From Hymenolepis diminuta (taxonomy: Eukaryota > Platyhelminthes > Cestoda > Cyclophyllidea > Hymenolepididae), in contig CAADRB010000005.1 in the NCBI GenBank assembly GCA_900708905.1, positions 2,532,646-2,596,645 of the forward strand: a stretch of DNA of 64,000 bases, read 5' to 3'. Under the pieces are notes generated by a model, which saw nothing but the letters and a program-made list of their open reading frames with translations, did not search any database and was not told the DNA's origin. This document shows, piece by piece, positions 14,881-28,227 of this stretch (its first letter is position 1; each line of letters starts with the position of its first letter). The position numbers and the translations under genes are program-made.

Positions 14881-16549
14881 ATTGAAATTTCTTTTTGCAC
14901 AAGACCAAATTTAATAAATTTGCACATAAAATGATCTATTTTGGCTAAGAAAATTTTGTTTTTAGAGCTGGTAGTCAATTTAAACAACGTTATCAATTGA
15001 GAATTGCTAGTTGTAAATGTTTTTTGCCGTTACAAAAACATGTATGGAGCCTTTGATGCTGTTAATTTTCATTAAGTTCGGTTTTCTCAAACTGGAACTA
15101 AAGACAATTTTTAAGCGAAACGCTCAATTCTAATTAAGCGCTGTAAGCTGACTTCAAGGCACATATTTGCTTTTCTGCCGAGTACGTGACAGAATTAATT
15201 ATCAACGGAGGGAGCTTAATTTACCACCAGATTAATTTTATTATTTTTCTTCCACTGCAAAATAAAATAATGAAAAATAAAAAATCTCGAGTATGTATCC
15301 GGATTATTGGTCTTGATGTATTTATATTCTACACGTTTTAAAATCTGGACGATGGTACTTTAGTAAATGTTTCGACACAAGAACAGAAAAATATACTGAA
15401 TAGGATTGGTTTTTTAAAAATCTTCTCTCCTCAATCTATCAAGGATTAAATTCTGATAAGTCTACGTCCCTTTAGAAAAACTTCCTAAACCCGTTATTAG
15501 AAGTATCAATATGGAACGCTCCCGTATGAGGAGCTGGCATTAAACCATCTCCTATTAACCGGAATTAACCTATTCGATTAGCCATCCGCACCTTGTGACC
15601 TCTGATTGACCATTGTACCAGCAGCCCATATTTGAAGGTAAAGGCTTTTCAGCAGTCATTTGGGGGAGATGAGTAACATCCTGCAGTCTGTTCGATGAGA
15701 CACTAGCTTTCTTCTACGCCTCTCTTGCCGAGTAATAATTAACCCTTACGATTGGTAGAGTTGTTAGCTTAATTCATGCCTTTGAGTATCCAGAGGACGC
15801 GCTGCGACATTAAATTCATCCTTGTATGCTTTCATAGAATGTCAGTTCAATACTCATTTGATACTGTCAATTTTAATTCGGTTAGAATAAGGGAAAGTTT
15901 TCGAGGTCCATTAACCTCAAAACACATACTTGCTTTTTGTTTTAACCGAGTGTGCAAAAAAATTATTACAGTTACAAATCACATTTTTATTATTTGTTTT
16001 TGTTTCACAACAAAAACAACCGGGCAGTAAAAATACATCAACGAGAATATTGAGTAATTTTAACCCTATTTTTAGGAATAAAATTTAAAATATCCCCAAT
16101 TTTTAGATTTGTTTAAATTCGCTTACATTAAGCTTATTTCTCATTGATCTAATTCATTTTTTTAGGAAAAAGATTAAAATAACCTTAAAATAATATATAT
16201 ATTTAATCAGTTAAAATGAGTTTTTTAAATGATTATTTTGATTGATACATTAGTTAGCTCTGGAAGTATTTTCAGATTTATGGGAGACGAAAGCTCATAA
16301 AGTCCTTGTTTGTTCTTGTCTTATTCATTACTCAACTCAAATTCGAGGACATAAGTTGGAATTTATTTGTCATTTTAGAGTGCATGTTAAAATTAATAAC
16401 CGTATTCATTTCTGTTTGATTTACTCATTTTATAATTTAAATAGCAAAATTTAACTTCTAAAATTAGGAACTTTTCCATTTTTTTCATTTGTGATATGAT
16501 AACCAGGGGCTTATTTTTTGAATGATTCAAAATTAAAATTTCCACACAT

Positions 16550-16760
16550 TTTCACCTCTGATGTGTTATAACTGTGAACTATCATGTTAGATCGGTCGCC
16601 TTCTCAATCATTTGGAGAAGAAATGACTGAAGCGGCAAGACTCTCGATTTAAAAATACCGGGGAATAAGCACCGTTCATTGTTAGGAAGCATATCCTGAA
16701 ATCCAGTAGGAGGATCATCAAATGTAACTTTTGAGACGTGAATATTGTACAATTATACTT
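16550..16760 (-). repeat. Family A dispersed repeat, diverged (A2)
   Basis: Matches the family through AACTGTGAACTATCATGTTAG, ATCGGTCGCCTTCTC, AATGACTGAAGCGGCAAGAC and a late GACGTGAATATTGTACAA. Strongly diverged. Confidence 0.4.
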
Positions 16761-19700
16761 TTTGACAAACCTCATGACACCTTTTGTGTAACAACTTTAA
16801 TTACTACCAGATTGCGCTCAACTTCTATCTGACAAGATTTAATTATTTGTTTTAGTCGGGAAATAAATAAATAACCAATCAAGAATCATTTAATAACATA
16901 AAGTACAGGCCATCATTTGGTAACTTTTTATCTTTCTCGTTTGTTTCTTATAGTTTTTAAAGCACATTTGTTTTTAGTGGGAAAAAAAATCTCTACAACA
17001 GTACAACCTGAAGGATCCCATTGTCGTGTTTAATAAATGTTGGACGTCGCCAGAAAGTGCGAAAAAAAATTAGTGCATATGTTTGGGAGGGAAACTCCAC
17101 TTTTCAACATTTTGAAATATCAAGATATTATTTATTTAGTCGTACCATATTTTAGTCCAAAGAATTAGACATTAATCACAAATGCTAGCCTCTTTTCCTC
17201 GTCGCAACACCAAAAGCCCCTCGAGGAAGGGATATGCATGTATGACCCCCACGAGCAAGAAAAGTCGTCGGCCCACTTTTTTCCATGATTAATGGCTAGT
17301 GTGCATTAGTACCTTCGTCTGCGGTTTTGTGAAAAAAATGTTAGAAGCTTTGAATAATTGATTATTTTGCCTCTCCATTTTTTATGGAGGTAAAGAGAGT
17401 TCGCCACACTACACCGAAGATGAAAGAAGATAAGACCAATACACACATCAATGATCGCGATTTCATTCATCTAGAAATTCAGCCGAGAACCGGCTTGAAC
17501 TACTTCAGTCTAATTTCGAAATCGAGACAAGTATGCAGCGGTGACATTAAATGGTCAAATAGTGAAGTTCAATAAGATCTTTTATTTGACTCAATATAAT
17601 TGGCTAAATTTTTTTCTAATCTAAATGTTGACGACGAATATGGTGGGGGAATGTGAATGGGACACCATTTACGATCTTCCAAGAAAGGAAATCTGAGATT
17701 AACTTACTATTAAAGTGTTGCCAAATGTAATGAATTCATAGAGGAATTGCATACACGCCCTGAATGGACCCTTTGAAAGCGAGTGTCTATCCAGTCTAAA
17801 AAGTGGTCGATCCCTTTTTGTAAATATTAACATATTGCAAGCCAATTGATCTACCTTAATAACTGGAGAGAAAAATAGTGTTCAACTCTCATATTTTTGC
17901 GAATAATTAATATTGAAACGGATGAGGAATAGAGTGCAATCTCTTCTACTGAAGATATCTAGTTTTACAATAAAATTTCCATCTAAACACAAGGGATCTT
18001 AAATTCATTTGAAGTACTGTGACTTTATAATGTGCAAAAATAGTTGAATCGCATTATTTTGCAATGAAAATTCACCAAAATAAATAAATGCGGAGAATTT
18101 TTTTTCTTGCTAAATTTTTTCCTGGTGGAGAATACATTTGAACGTGACAGGTGAGAGGATTCGTTGACCAACTCGTTTTCATGGTTATTGGAGCCATCTT
18201 TGTCTGTAGGACTTCTTGATAAACCTTGACATGGAGAGTTTAGACTTGGTCAATTGCTTGTTCTAAAAGCTACCACCCAACCCTCCCAGTCCTGCAAATT
18301 TCAATAATACGAGTATTGTAAAGACACGTTATAACAAGCCTTTTCCTAAAGTTTAGGCTGAATCGTTTCGCTTTTAGAAAAACTCCGCAATTGAAGGTAA
18401 TAATCTGAAAATATTTAAAAGGGGTCAGATTACTTTGTATTATAATTATTATGCTGAAATCTTAATTCTTCTCCACTTTTCTGTATTCTTTATTTCCAGA
18501 AGGACAGTATTTTTCAGCCTATTGGATGTAAATCTGTATTTTTTTCATTATTGCTATTTTTAAAAACCATTTTTTTCTCATAATATTTACCACTGAGTTT
18601 TGGATCCATGACCCATGACCTTGTTAGGAGAATGCTCGACCACTATGCATTTAGAGATCTAAAGAAATATTCGTCAATCTCCCTCTGTGAACCACACCAC
18701 TGGTTCGCTCTTTCTTTACCGATATACTGATTTTAGTAAAATATACTTAAATTTTTCGTCAAATTCAATTAAAATGTAATACACATTCAAATGATTAGAA
18801 TAGAAATATTAACTTCATCAGTATTCAAAATAGAGGTCAGTTAGTTTAAACACGCTGGTAGGCGAATTATATTTTCAATTTTTGTGACCTAAAATTATGT
18901 ATTGATCTATACTATTCTGAAAATAAAATAGTTTGATTGAGAGATGAATGGAAAAAGTGAAATAATAGTTACAAGCGGGTCTTTGTTTAAATCTATTCAA
19001 ATAATCTTCCTTTGTTCTTTTTAATAAAAATTGAATGGGTTGTTTCTGGTATAAGCTGTGTATTATAAATGAGAATTTCATAACGAACTTAATCAAAATT
19101 CAAGAGCAAATAAGATAATAAAAGTCATTTTAATTCACGATCTCTTCTGCCAAATGGAGGTTAAAAATGAAAATTTTATTTCAAATTAAATTTTTATTGA
19201 GATGTATTTCAGTGGAAAGTCGGTATTCAGGTTCATGGTATCATTCACAAATGTTACTGCATTCTTTGATTTTAGCCGTTAAAAGTGCCATAAAAATAAG
19301 TATCAAATCCAATATCGCAAATGTCGCAAGCGCTCAAACTGATCCGTATCATCAGATGTCCTAGGAAGTCGAATTCTCAATTCACTTAAACTCAGTTTAT
19401 TTAGAAGTGAAAGCAGAACTGCCAGAGTGCGAGTGTATTTTTGCATCTTTAAAATCCTTTGAAAGTGAAACTTCAAGGGAGCCGCGTGTGCCCTCCTCTG
19501 ATACTTGCAATAAAAAAACTAACAGCAGCATCCGGAGGGTTTTTTTTAGCCCTTTCCTCACTTTGCAAGTAGCTTGTAGGTGCGGGAGTTTGTGGAAGGA
19601 GTTGGGGGAGAAAATGGAGAGGCTTTGAACTATTTTTGCCCTCCACCCGCCGTCACCTTGAAATTCACATTACTCATGGCCACCTGTCTTTGAAGAAAAA

Positions 19701-22700
19701 ATAGAGTTGTTTTCAACCGAAATATGCCAAGTGAAGTTTAGTCGAAATGACTCATATTTTAGAGGTGATAAATGGACACTTCTAGGGCGGTAGTTAAATG
19801 AGTTCTATCAAGGAGCGTACCCTCTTTAGATAGACGACATGTATAGTAGTCTAAAATTTTCATCACAGTGCTACCTTACCTCCCACAAAATTTGGATTGT
19901 TCATTAAGTGATAATTGATTGGAGATTAGTTAATTTAATCCCAGAATCATGAATCAGTCAGAAGGATCAGTAAATTTGAATCGAGGCGCTTAATAGTCAA
20001 TTGCAAAGTAGGGCCAACTATTGGGAAAAATAAGTGTTCGATATTTATTTTACTTTGACTACGCTTCTTCATCTTTCTATCGCATTGAAAAAGAGTGCCA
20101 CGTATTGGAAACAACATACAAAGACGCAGAAGGCTCCAAAAAGAAAACGTCCATACCGGATCACATCTAATTACCTTGTGCTTGTTAGATCTTTGAGAAA
20201 AAAATACCAACGTAAGTGCGATGGGTGGGGCCGAGAGTTTACATTAAAAAGGAACACTGAACTCATAGATTCATATTATATGCTATATTTAACAGAACTA
20301 AGTATTTCGATTTGAAAGTTTAACTTGCCAATATGACCTCAATATGTGTTGTACCATTCCTGTACTGTCATCCTTCGTCTCCCCAAGTAGGTATATTAAC
20401 TGTCAAAGAATCCACTCAGAATATTCACTTCAAAATCGTCTTAAATGTGACGAACAATCACTTTGTTTAAATCCATATAAGAACTTTGTCTATCTTAGTA
20501 GGAAGTGAAGATGTATTAAGCCGGAAGAATTTAAGCCTAGTTAGGAGATCTATTCTCTTCATGTTAAAATCATAAAATTTCGGTTAGAATATTTCCCCTT
20601 CCACTGTCTAAATGCATTTGAAAATCAAGGCCTCCGTTTCAAAAGGTATTTAATGGAAATTTCTAAAAAATCCCGGTGTTAGGAGAATGAGGTTTTATCT
20701 TTGTACTTCCTCGACATTGACATCGAGTAGCACAAGCTTGTTCCTGTTCGGGTTCCAGTGTTCTACAACTTTTCCGTGTTGATGTGCTTTATTGCTTGAT
20801 AACTTTCTGGGAGTGCAATTAATACTGTCAAGTGTTTGTGCAAAATTTTTTATGCGTTTACATACGAAGAGAGGGTTTGATTTTTACTGATTTATAAACA
20901 AACTCATTTAATTTTCAAGAAATTACTGCTATCAAAGGCATAAAATGACTGGGACTCTTGGATGGGAACTACTTATCGCATTTTAAATTTGCCCTGAAAT
21001 TTTATTTTCACAAAAGGTGAATGAATTTAAATCAACGCATTTTAACCGAAGCTCAGCCAAATAAACATTTCTGACAGCTAACGCTATTAATCTTCCCCCA
21101 GAGGATAGCAGAAAAATAGCATTTCTCTCTAGCCGTCTCTGTGCCTGTCTCTTTTCCACCCTGCATCCCAGCAGCTCACTCACAAACAGCAGAGCAGAGG
21201 ACAGGAAGAAGGTGAGACGGAAACAGGGAGATAGAGAGCGGTTGTTCGGACTAGACCGACTTTAATGTGGGGCAGAACTCAACAAAGCAAACACCTCTGG
21301 AGGCAGCAAAATAACAACTCTACCACGGGTAGTCTGCAACGGAGTTTTGTCTTCTCCCCAACCTCTCTCCTCTTTCGCTTTGACGGCCAGACAGACGGGA
21401 GAGGAACCGTTCCGATGTCCGTCACCCCTGTCTCGATGTCTGAAAGAGTTCCGAGACACTACTGAGTCATCTGAGCCTACTGACTGCGACGAGGGGAAGA
21501 TTTAGGAGATTTATTTAAATTTGTTTTATATTCCGAATGAAAAATCGCCGTTTGATTAGTTTCATACTATAAAATTAAAAATTGAATTTGTTTAAAATAC
21601 CAATATAATTACCATTTTCCTTCTTTTGATAGATAAAACTTAAAATGAGTATAGTGGAGTGCTCGTTGGGTGAACCCTACTTTTTAAAATACCTTTACTA
21701 GGTTTATTTGCTTCCTCAGGGAGGTTTGATGAGGTGAATGATTAAAAGCGGCATATTTAACCATCCTATTAAACCGGGTGGTCAACGAGAGGAATTGAAT
21801 GCATCAAGAAACTCAGCTATCGAATGATGAAAATTTATCTTTGAAACATTAGTTTATCACAAAGTGGAGCTCAGTGCTCCACTTCCAGAATTAAAATGAA
21901 GGTGGCTTCTTGATATTCTTACTTCGTGGTATTCCCCTATTTGACTCCTCCACACTTTTCACTACTTTGTGTAATCGGATGCTATCTCAGAGCTAAAATT
22001 TTCAAAAATTTCTACCATACCGTGAGTATTAATAGGTTAGTACCACTCTGTTTTCTTATCCATAAGAAGAAAAATCTTTCTTATACTCACTGACGTTTTT
22101 GTAACTCTAAAAATGTAATTGGAGCAACCATCCAGCCATTTAAACTAAGTAAATTCGGAAGTACGATTTTTTTTGCAATCTGACGAATTTAAAATAAATT
22201 GTAAAATGGAAGCAATAAAATGCTAACTGCTGCTCTTGAAAACCAAAATCTACTACTATTTTTGCTCGCTAAGCTCCAAACGAACTCAAAAAAATCTCAA
22301 GAAATAAATTTTGTAATAAAAAGAGATCCTCAGTACAATTTCGAATTCATGGTTTAAAGAACGAAATAATGTATTTGAATTAAATATTGTAAGGTCGTTG
22401 CACGGACAATGTCTTAACAGTGTATCTGAGCGGCAAATCTGTTCAATGGCTCAAATTTATATCCCAAAATGGTAGAATGTAGGCACTTTGTACTAAAAGT
22501 TCCCTTCAAAGTGAGTTTACCAAAACCAGGAAGTTGGAGGGACAATATTTTCCCATAAATTCATTTTTACTTTATAACAAATAAAGTGTGTTCATTCCGC
22601 TTCACCGACAATCCCTTTTTTAGAATAAATACTTCGACCGATGACATATTCCACACTGCGCACCCTAGAATATTTCTGAGAAAAAAAACTTTTGAAAAAC

Positions 22701-25700
22701 CATTTTCGGAAAAAGAGCATTTTAAGTTGTCCTTCCCCGATCTAACCGCGATCGGGAGAATTTAAGTCCACTTTGTTCCTCTTTTTTCTAACACGATGAG
22801 TCATACTTAGTTTTCAGATCGAGTAAATATCGATCGATTAATTAATAAGTAGCCATTTGCGCACATTTTAAAAGTTTGAAAAATTCGATTTTCCTTATTC
22901 ATATCCGGCGAAAATATTATCACGTGGCTTAGCAGAAAATCAATAAATTAACGTTTTTGCACTTAAATGACATTGAATTTGAAATTTCTCTTTTCTTTTA
23001 CAATAAAGATTTAAGAAAAAATAAATATGATATTGTCAAAATGGTAATAATTATACTAATTTCTTTAAAATAATCTCTCTAAAATGAGTTCGAACTTCTT
23101 ATATCGTCCTAAATTTTAAATTTATCCCATTTTAACCGATTATTCAAGTGGCTAATTTAAAGGGGCGACGGAGAAAACTTGTTGGGATTTTAATTGCAGG
23201 CTTTCGGACAACTGATTTTGTGCCTTTTTAAACAAGAAATGTTGACAGTTGGATTTTTTCCCTTTAAAAAATTTTCCATACTTCACTATATTATGATAAA
23301 AGATATCATCATAACAATATTATTAAGCTCCGATATTTTGTTAAAATTTTGTTTGAATCTTTTAAAGAAACTCGAAAAAATATAAACTCATAAATACGAA
23401 GTGATGGTTTTCAGTTGTGTATCGAATTTCAACCAATTCCCTACTCTCATTTAAGTGCTTTGTAAATGAATCATAAAATTCTAATTTCATCTCTCCTTCA
23501 AAACAAAAGCGGAAACCGCAAAACTTTGCTGATATCATCTCAAACAGCGGTATTTTGCGCGGGGAAAACAAACTTGAGAAACTAGCGAGAGTACACATAA
23601 ATTAGCCAAGTTAATTTATCGGATTTGAAACATCGCTAAGTCTGCTAAAAATTAGCTTAGCAAGATTGCTCAAGGGAATTATGGAGAGTGACTCACTCTT
23701 ATCTTATTCCTACTCCTGCTTCTACCTTCCTGTCATAATTGAATGTATCCAACTAATTGGTTAAATTGTCCCTTTTCCTCCTAAAGTAGTAGTCGTCTTT
23801 TTAAAACCCTTGATGTCCCCAAAGAAGGCACTTAGGAGTTTTAGGCTTTTTGTCATGTTTGAAATAAGCTGACTATTTCCGCTGGTGAGGTTAGATAACG
23901 TCATTCGTTGCTAATCATTTAGCTTTTACTTTAGGATTAATTAGGGAAATGAGCTATTTTGGAAGTAGCTAATAAAAACAGTTCATGGTAATTAAAACTT
24001 GACTTTTAAATCAAAAGAATTAAAGCTTAGTAGTTTATTGAAACATGCGGAAAATATATTAAAGCAATCGGAGTAAACGTAACCGTTTTTGTGTAAACAG
24101 TTGCTTTATCTCTGCTCCTTTACAAATCAATGAAGAAATACAACCACAGGGAACATGGCGGTTTGTTTTAAATAACTTATTTCTATCAATTTTTAATATA
24201 AAATGTGTTCAATCTTATGTTGATCATTGATTATTTTGAGTCTGTATTATTACCTTTTCGCCTACTCCCTCCTTTGATCCGTGATGCTGTTAACTGAGGT
24301 TCAGAAATAATAACTTTCATTCGTAAGCCAAATCCATGTTTATCAACACTGAACACAACTTTAGAAACACCTACCCACACTCCACATTCATTCATTGGTA
24401 ACTCTTCCAGTTTGGCATTTTCGCACTGTTACCCGGAGAAAATTTCGATTTGATATCAATAAAAGCCATCTTATTTTTCTTAATTGGTGTATCAAGTGAA
24501 TTTTTTCCCTTAACTAACACCACATTCTAAACTGTTTTAGAAATAAAGAAATTTATTTTTCGATACAATAAGCTTCTAAAGAAGAAATTGGCCTTGAAAT
24601 CAATCTTCAATATTTGTTAATGGACGTAGGCTTTCTTCTAATCCTTCCGGAATCAGGGCTGCTCTGCAACATAAAATGAGGGGAAGCAAGACACCTCTAC
24701 AATGCTAAGACGAATTAGATTTGTAGAAAGGCGGAAAAGAAATCATACCTAAATATGATATCATGACGTATAAAGGTAATCACTGAGTTTTGCAGGCTTC
24801 TCAAATTAGAACTTCAAGAACTTGAAAGATTTTGTATCATCAATGTGATATTTTAATAAGTAGATTTGCTACATACAAATTCACTGAGATTTTGGAAACA
24901 GTTCGAAAATTTTCTGTTTATTAAATACTGAAATTTAATAAAAAGGTTGAGATTTAGGTGAACTGGAAAAAGTGTAATAATGAACAGTGTGAAGTGATCA
25001 TAGAGTTAGTCGACTGAAATCTCACCTAAAAAGAATAACTCGTCAATATTTGATATGTTGATGGAGAAATCATTGAAAATTAGCAGGAATTAATGAAAGT
25101 CGGCAGACTTTAAAAGTATCTTGTAAGCTAGTCCCTTATTATTGTCAACACGATTTGAGGTCTGTTTGCACTCATAAGTTATCTCCTCCGAAGATAAGGA
25201 GGTGATGATCTTATAGAACAGGAAAGGTATGATTAGTTCACTCATGCTACTCATCTGAATCCTATCCGCCGATTTGTTTACATATTTTCAAATAAAAATG
25301 ATTTTAACGATGTCAGTAATGATGGATTCAACAAATGAATGTGTTCGTTAATGGTCTAATCTAATCTAGCTAAGCATTTTCCTAAACCCATCATTCAAAT
25401 ACGGGGATTAATTGAAAATTGTATGAGCTATTGAAAGAATAGTTCTATTTGCATAGCTTTTAAGCATGCAAATAAAATGAGCACGACGTCACAGCATGGC
25501 ATGAAATTATTCCGAAATAAATCCCCACCGTGAAATTAATGATAAATGTGTTCCGTCCTGTCACTGTGTCCGGCTTGCCTGTCTGATTAGTCACGAAAAC
25601 CAGACACAGCGAGTGGCCTGAGTACACTGCCCATATATCCTAAATGATAATTATATGGTAATGATATACCCCACCACTCACGTCCATCTAACCACAATTC

Positions 25701-26197
25701 CTCGCCAGGCACGCAAACTTCGGTTATCGATTTTCCTGAAACTCAGTTCGCGCATGAATACTTCAAGACATTAATTCTAGTTAGGTAATAATATTCGCTG
25801 CAGCAATGTAAAAACACATATTCTCATGACTTATAGTTCTCTCCTCCAGAAGGACCCAAGTCATACTCCTGCATGTAACGCTTTTAAATATATATATTTT
25901 TTCAGTTTTATTGTTATAGTACCGGTATTTTCACGACAAATTGTATTTGTAAAGACGTCGGTGGAGAGGAATGGAAAGGAAATAAAATAGGAGTTTATGT
26001 GTATCCAACCTTGGTGATACTTTGGCTGCAGTAGACAAAACTCGGTCAACGATATTCTCGAAAAAAGTCATTTCTCATCAATTTCGAAGAAATCCGATTC
26101 TAGCGAGTGAAATTGAGTGTGTTCTTCCACTTTGAACCAGATTATGACTGAGATTCAATAAAGAAATTCCCAGGTTTCGTAAAGGAAATTTTCACAG

Positions 26198-26352
26198 CAC
26201 TTGACTTGAGTAAAAGTAAGGTATCCTGGGGTTGCTCTTACGAGAAAATCACATTTAACTAGGGTAGTTGGCCATCCAAATCACAGGAACAGCACCGATG
26301 GGCAGACCTGGCAGTGGTGCATGTTGGTCTCTGTGTCACCGATGTAATGATA
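26198..26352. repeat. Family D dispersed repeat, copy 1
   Basis: Starts CACTTGACTTGAGTAAAAG, then AAGGTATCCTGG, and continues to CACCGATGTAATGAT. It shares both its start block and its end block with the intron 6 copies, showing the family is dispersed rather than local to MCM2. Confidence 0.5.
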
Positions 26353-28201
26353 AACTCCCTATTATCTAGATAAAATACATTTTTCTCCAATTTTAGATAC
26401 AGGAGATATTTATCCACTGACTATCATAATATTTTGTTTGTTGAGTAGAACAGAGTTGATTTTAATTTTACTAACACTACAACACTAAACGGTTCTGCAG
26501 CTAACAATAAAGAGGCATCGTGTCAATAAAACTTCTGAATTTTGACAATATGAGCACCATATTTTTAGTGTTTTTGAATAAATTAGAACTGTATTCTTTT
26601 AATGCCCAGCTAAGAAAATGCAATATCCTTCATGAAAACCGGTATTCAAAGCCACTTCCATTCACCCACCTTTGGTATCAAGCTTTTGAATCAAAACGGT
26701 ATTAAGGCTCTGAGGCTAGAAATGTTCTCGATGTTTACATATATCAATCTGTCAACGTGTTACATTTCACTTCCTTTCTGTTACTACTTTTGAGAGCTAG
26801 GTATCTGCCTATCCACCTCCTATTGATTATTAAAGGACTGAAATTGTTTCCTTTTTTAAGCTCCAAGTACAAAACTAGATCAATGGGATAACTTTATACC
26901 ACCGTATTCTGCCGGAAATGCCTAGCAGTTCTGACATAAATTTCCTTCTCATATGAGCAGTTCTTACGTTATATCGGCATTGAGTCAGCTCAGTTCTTTT
27001 AGCTCAAAGCAGGCAAACAGACAGGGGGAAGCACCTATCCCCCAATATTTCTTTCTCCCTCCCTTTCATCTGGCCCGCTGTACCCTAGTAAATAAATCCT
27101 TCGGTCCAGGGATTTGGAGGGAAGTAAAGAAGGCAGGGGGGTGACAAGAAACCTCTCCCTTATTTTGAAAATGGTTAGTAGGAGATTCTAGTTAGAGGCA
27201 GCAGAAAAAGAGTCAGACCTTCACTCAATCTCTGACCAACAATCCCTAACCCCAACTCACTCTCTCTCCCTCTTCCTGACTCTTACCATTGTTTGCGGCC
27301 TGGTTGAGAGGAGAGAAGGTTTTTGATTAAATTTGTCCTGCTCAGAGACGGTGGATGTTTTAAAGGGGCTTTGATTCTGAAGGATAAAACGAATGAAAGT
27401 TGAGGAAATTCGCCATATGATGTGAAGAATCGATTCCGGTATAATATTTATATTTCCACGACCATTTATAGTAGAAAATCGGTTGTGACTTGACTGATTG
27501 TCTTATGAGTCTGTCCATCATATTTAAATCATATCAGGATGTTGAAACTAATGTTTGCATCTATGGAGATAGATGAGTGACAGTTGGCGTTTTAGAGACT
27601 GCTATGACCTGCCACTTTCATTAACCTAATCCAATTTCTGGTTGACCACAATGACAATGGGTCGGATAAGTCATGATCAAATAAAAGCACGATAGAAGGA
27701 CTTAGATTATAGTCGGAACAGACATGGCTTGAAGATGTAGTGATTTTATTCCTCATAAGCGTTATATATCTCTATTTCTTAAAATAATGTATCATCACTA
27801 AATACAGAGATTGAGCAAGTTGACAACGTCGGCATCTATCAGATCATTCCTTTTTTATTGGAAAAGCAAGTACATTTTATCGATGGCAACACCAATACAA
27901 ATATAAATTTAGATATTTGATAGAAAATGTCTTGTACGAATTTTTTTATAACTTCATAGTAATTTTCTCCCCTGCCAATAAAACGGTCAATGTGACTGCC
28001 ATCAGTTGACAAGCAGAAGATAAATATATTATAATTAATGCCCCCTCTTTTCCCCCGTTTTCTTCCAATGCGCATTCTTAAAAGTATCAAATTTCGTCGA
28101 GATAAGTGAGTCACATAGCCACTTGAGGGTTTTTCACTGCTGACCAGAAAAAAGTGTGTACTCCAAGGTGTTGAGCCGAGTCAGTCAATTGAAAGACCGC
28201 T

Positions 28202-28227
28202 GGAGACTCAGTTAGGAGACTCAGTTA
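28202..28227. repeat. 13-bp tandem duplication
   Basis: GGAGACTCAGTTA occurs twice head to tail with no mismatch. Confidence 0.85.

Noticed and set aside
21262..21465. Overlapping frames on both strands in the GC-rich patch as a real gene
   Set aside because: Both strands are open only because GC-richer DNA has fewer stops; the translations are low-similarity, Arg/Ser-rich and lack supporting splice sites.
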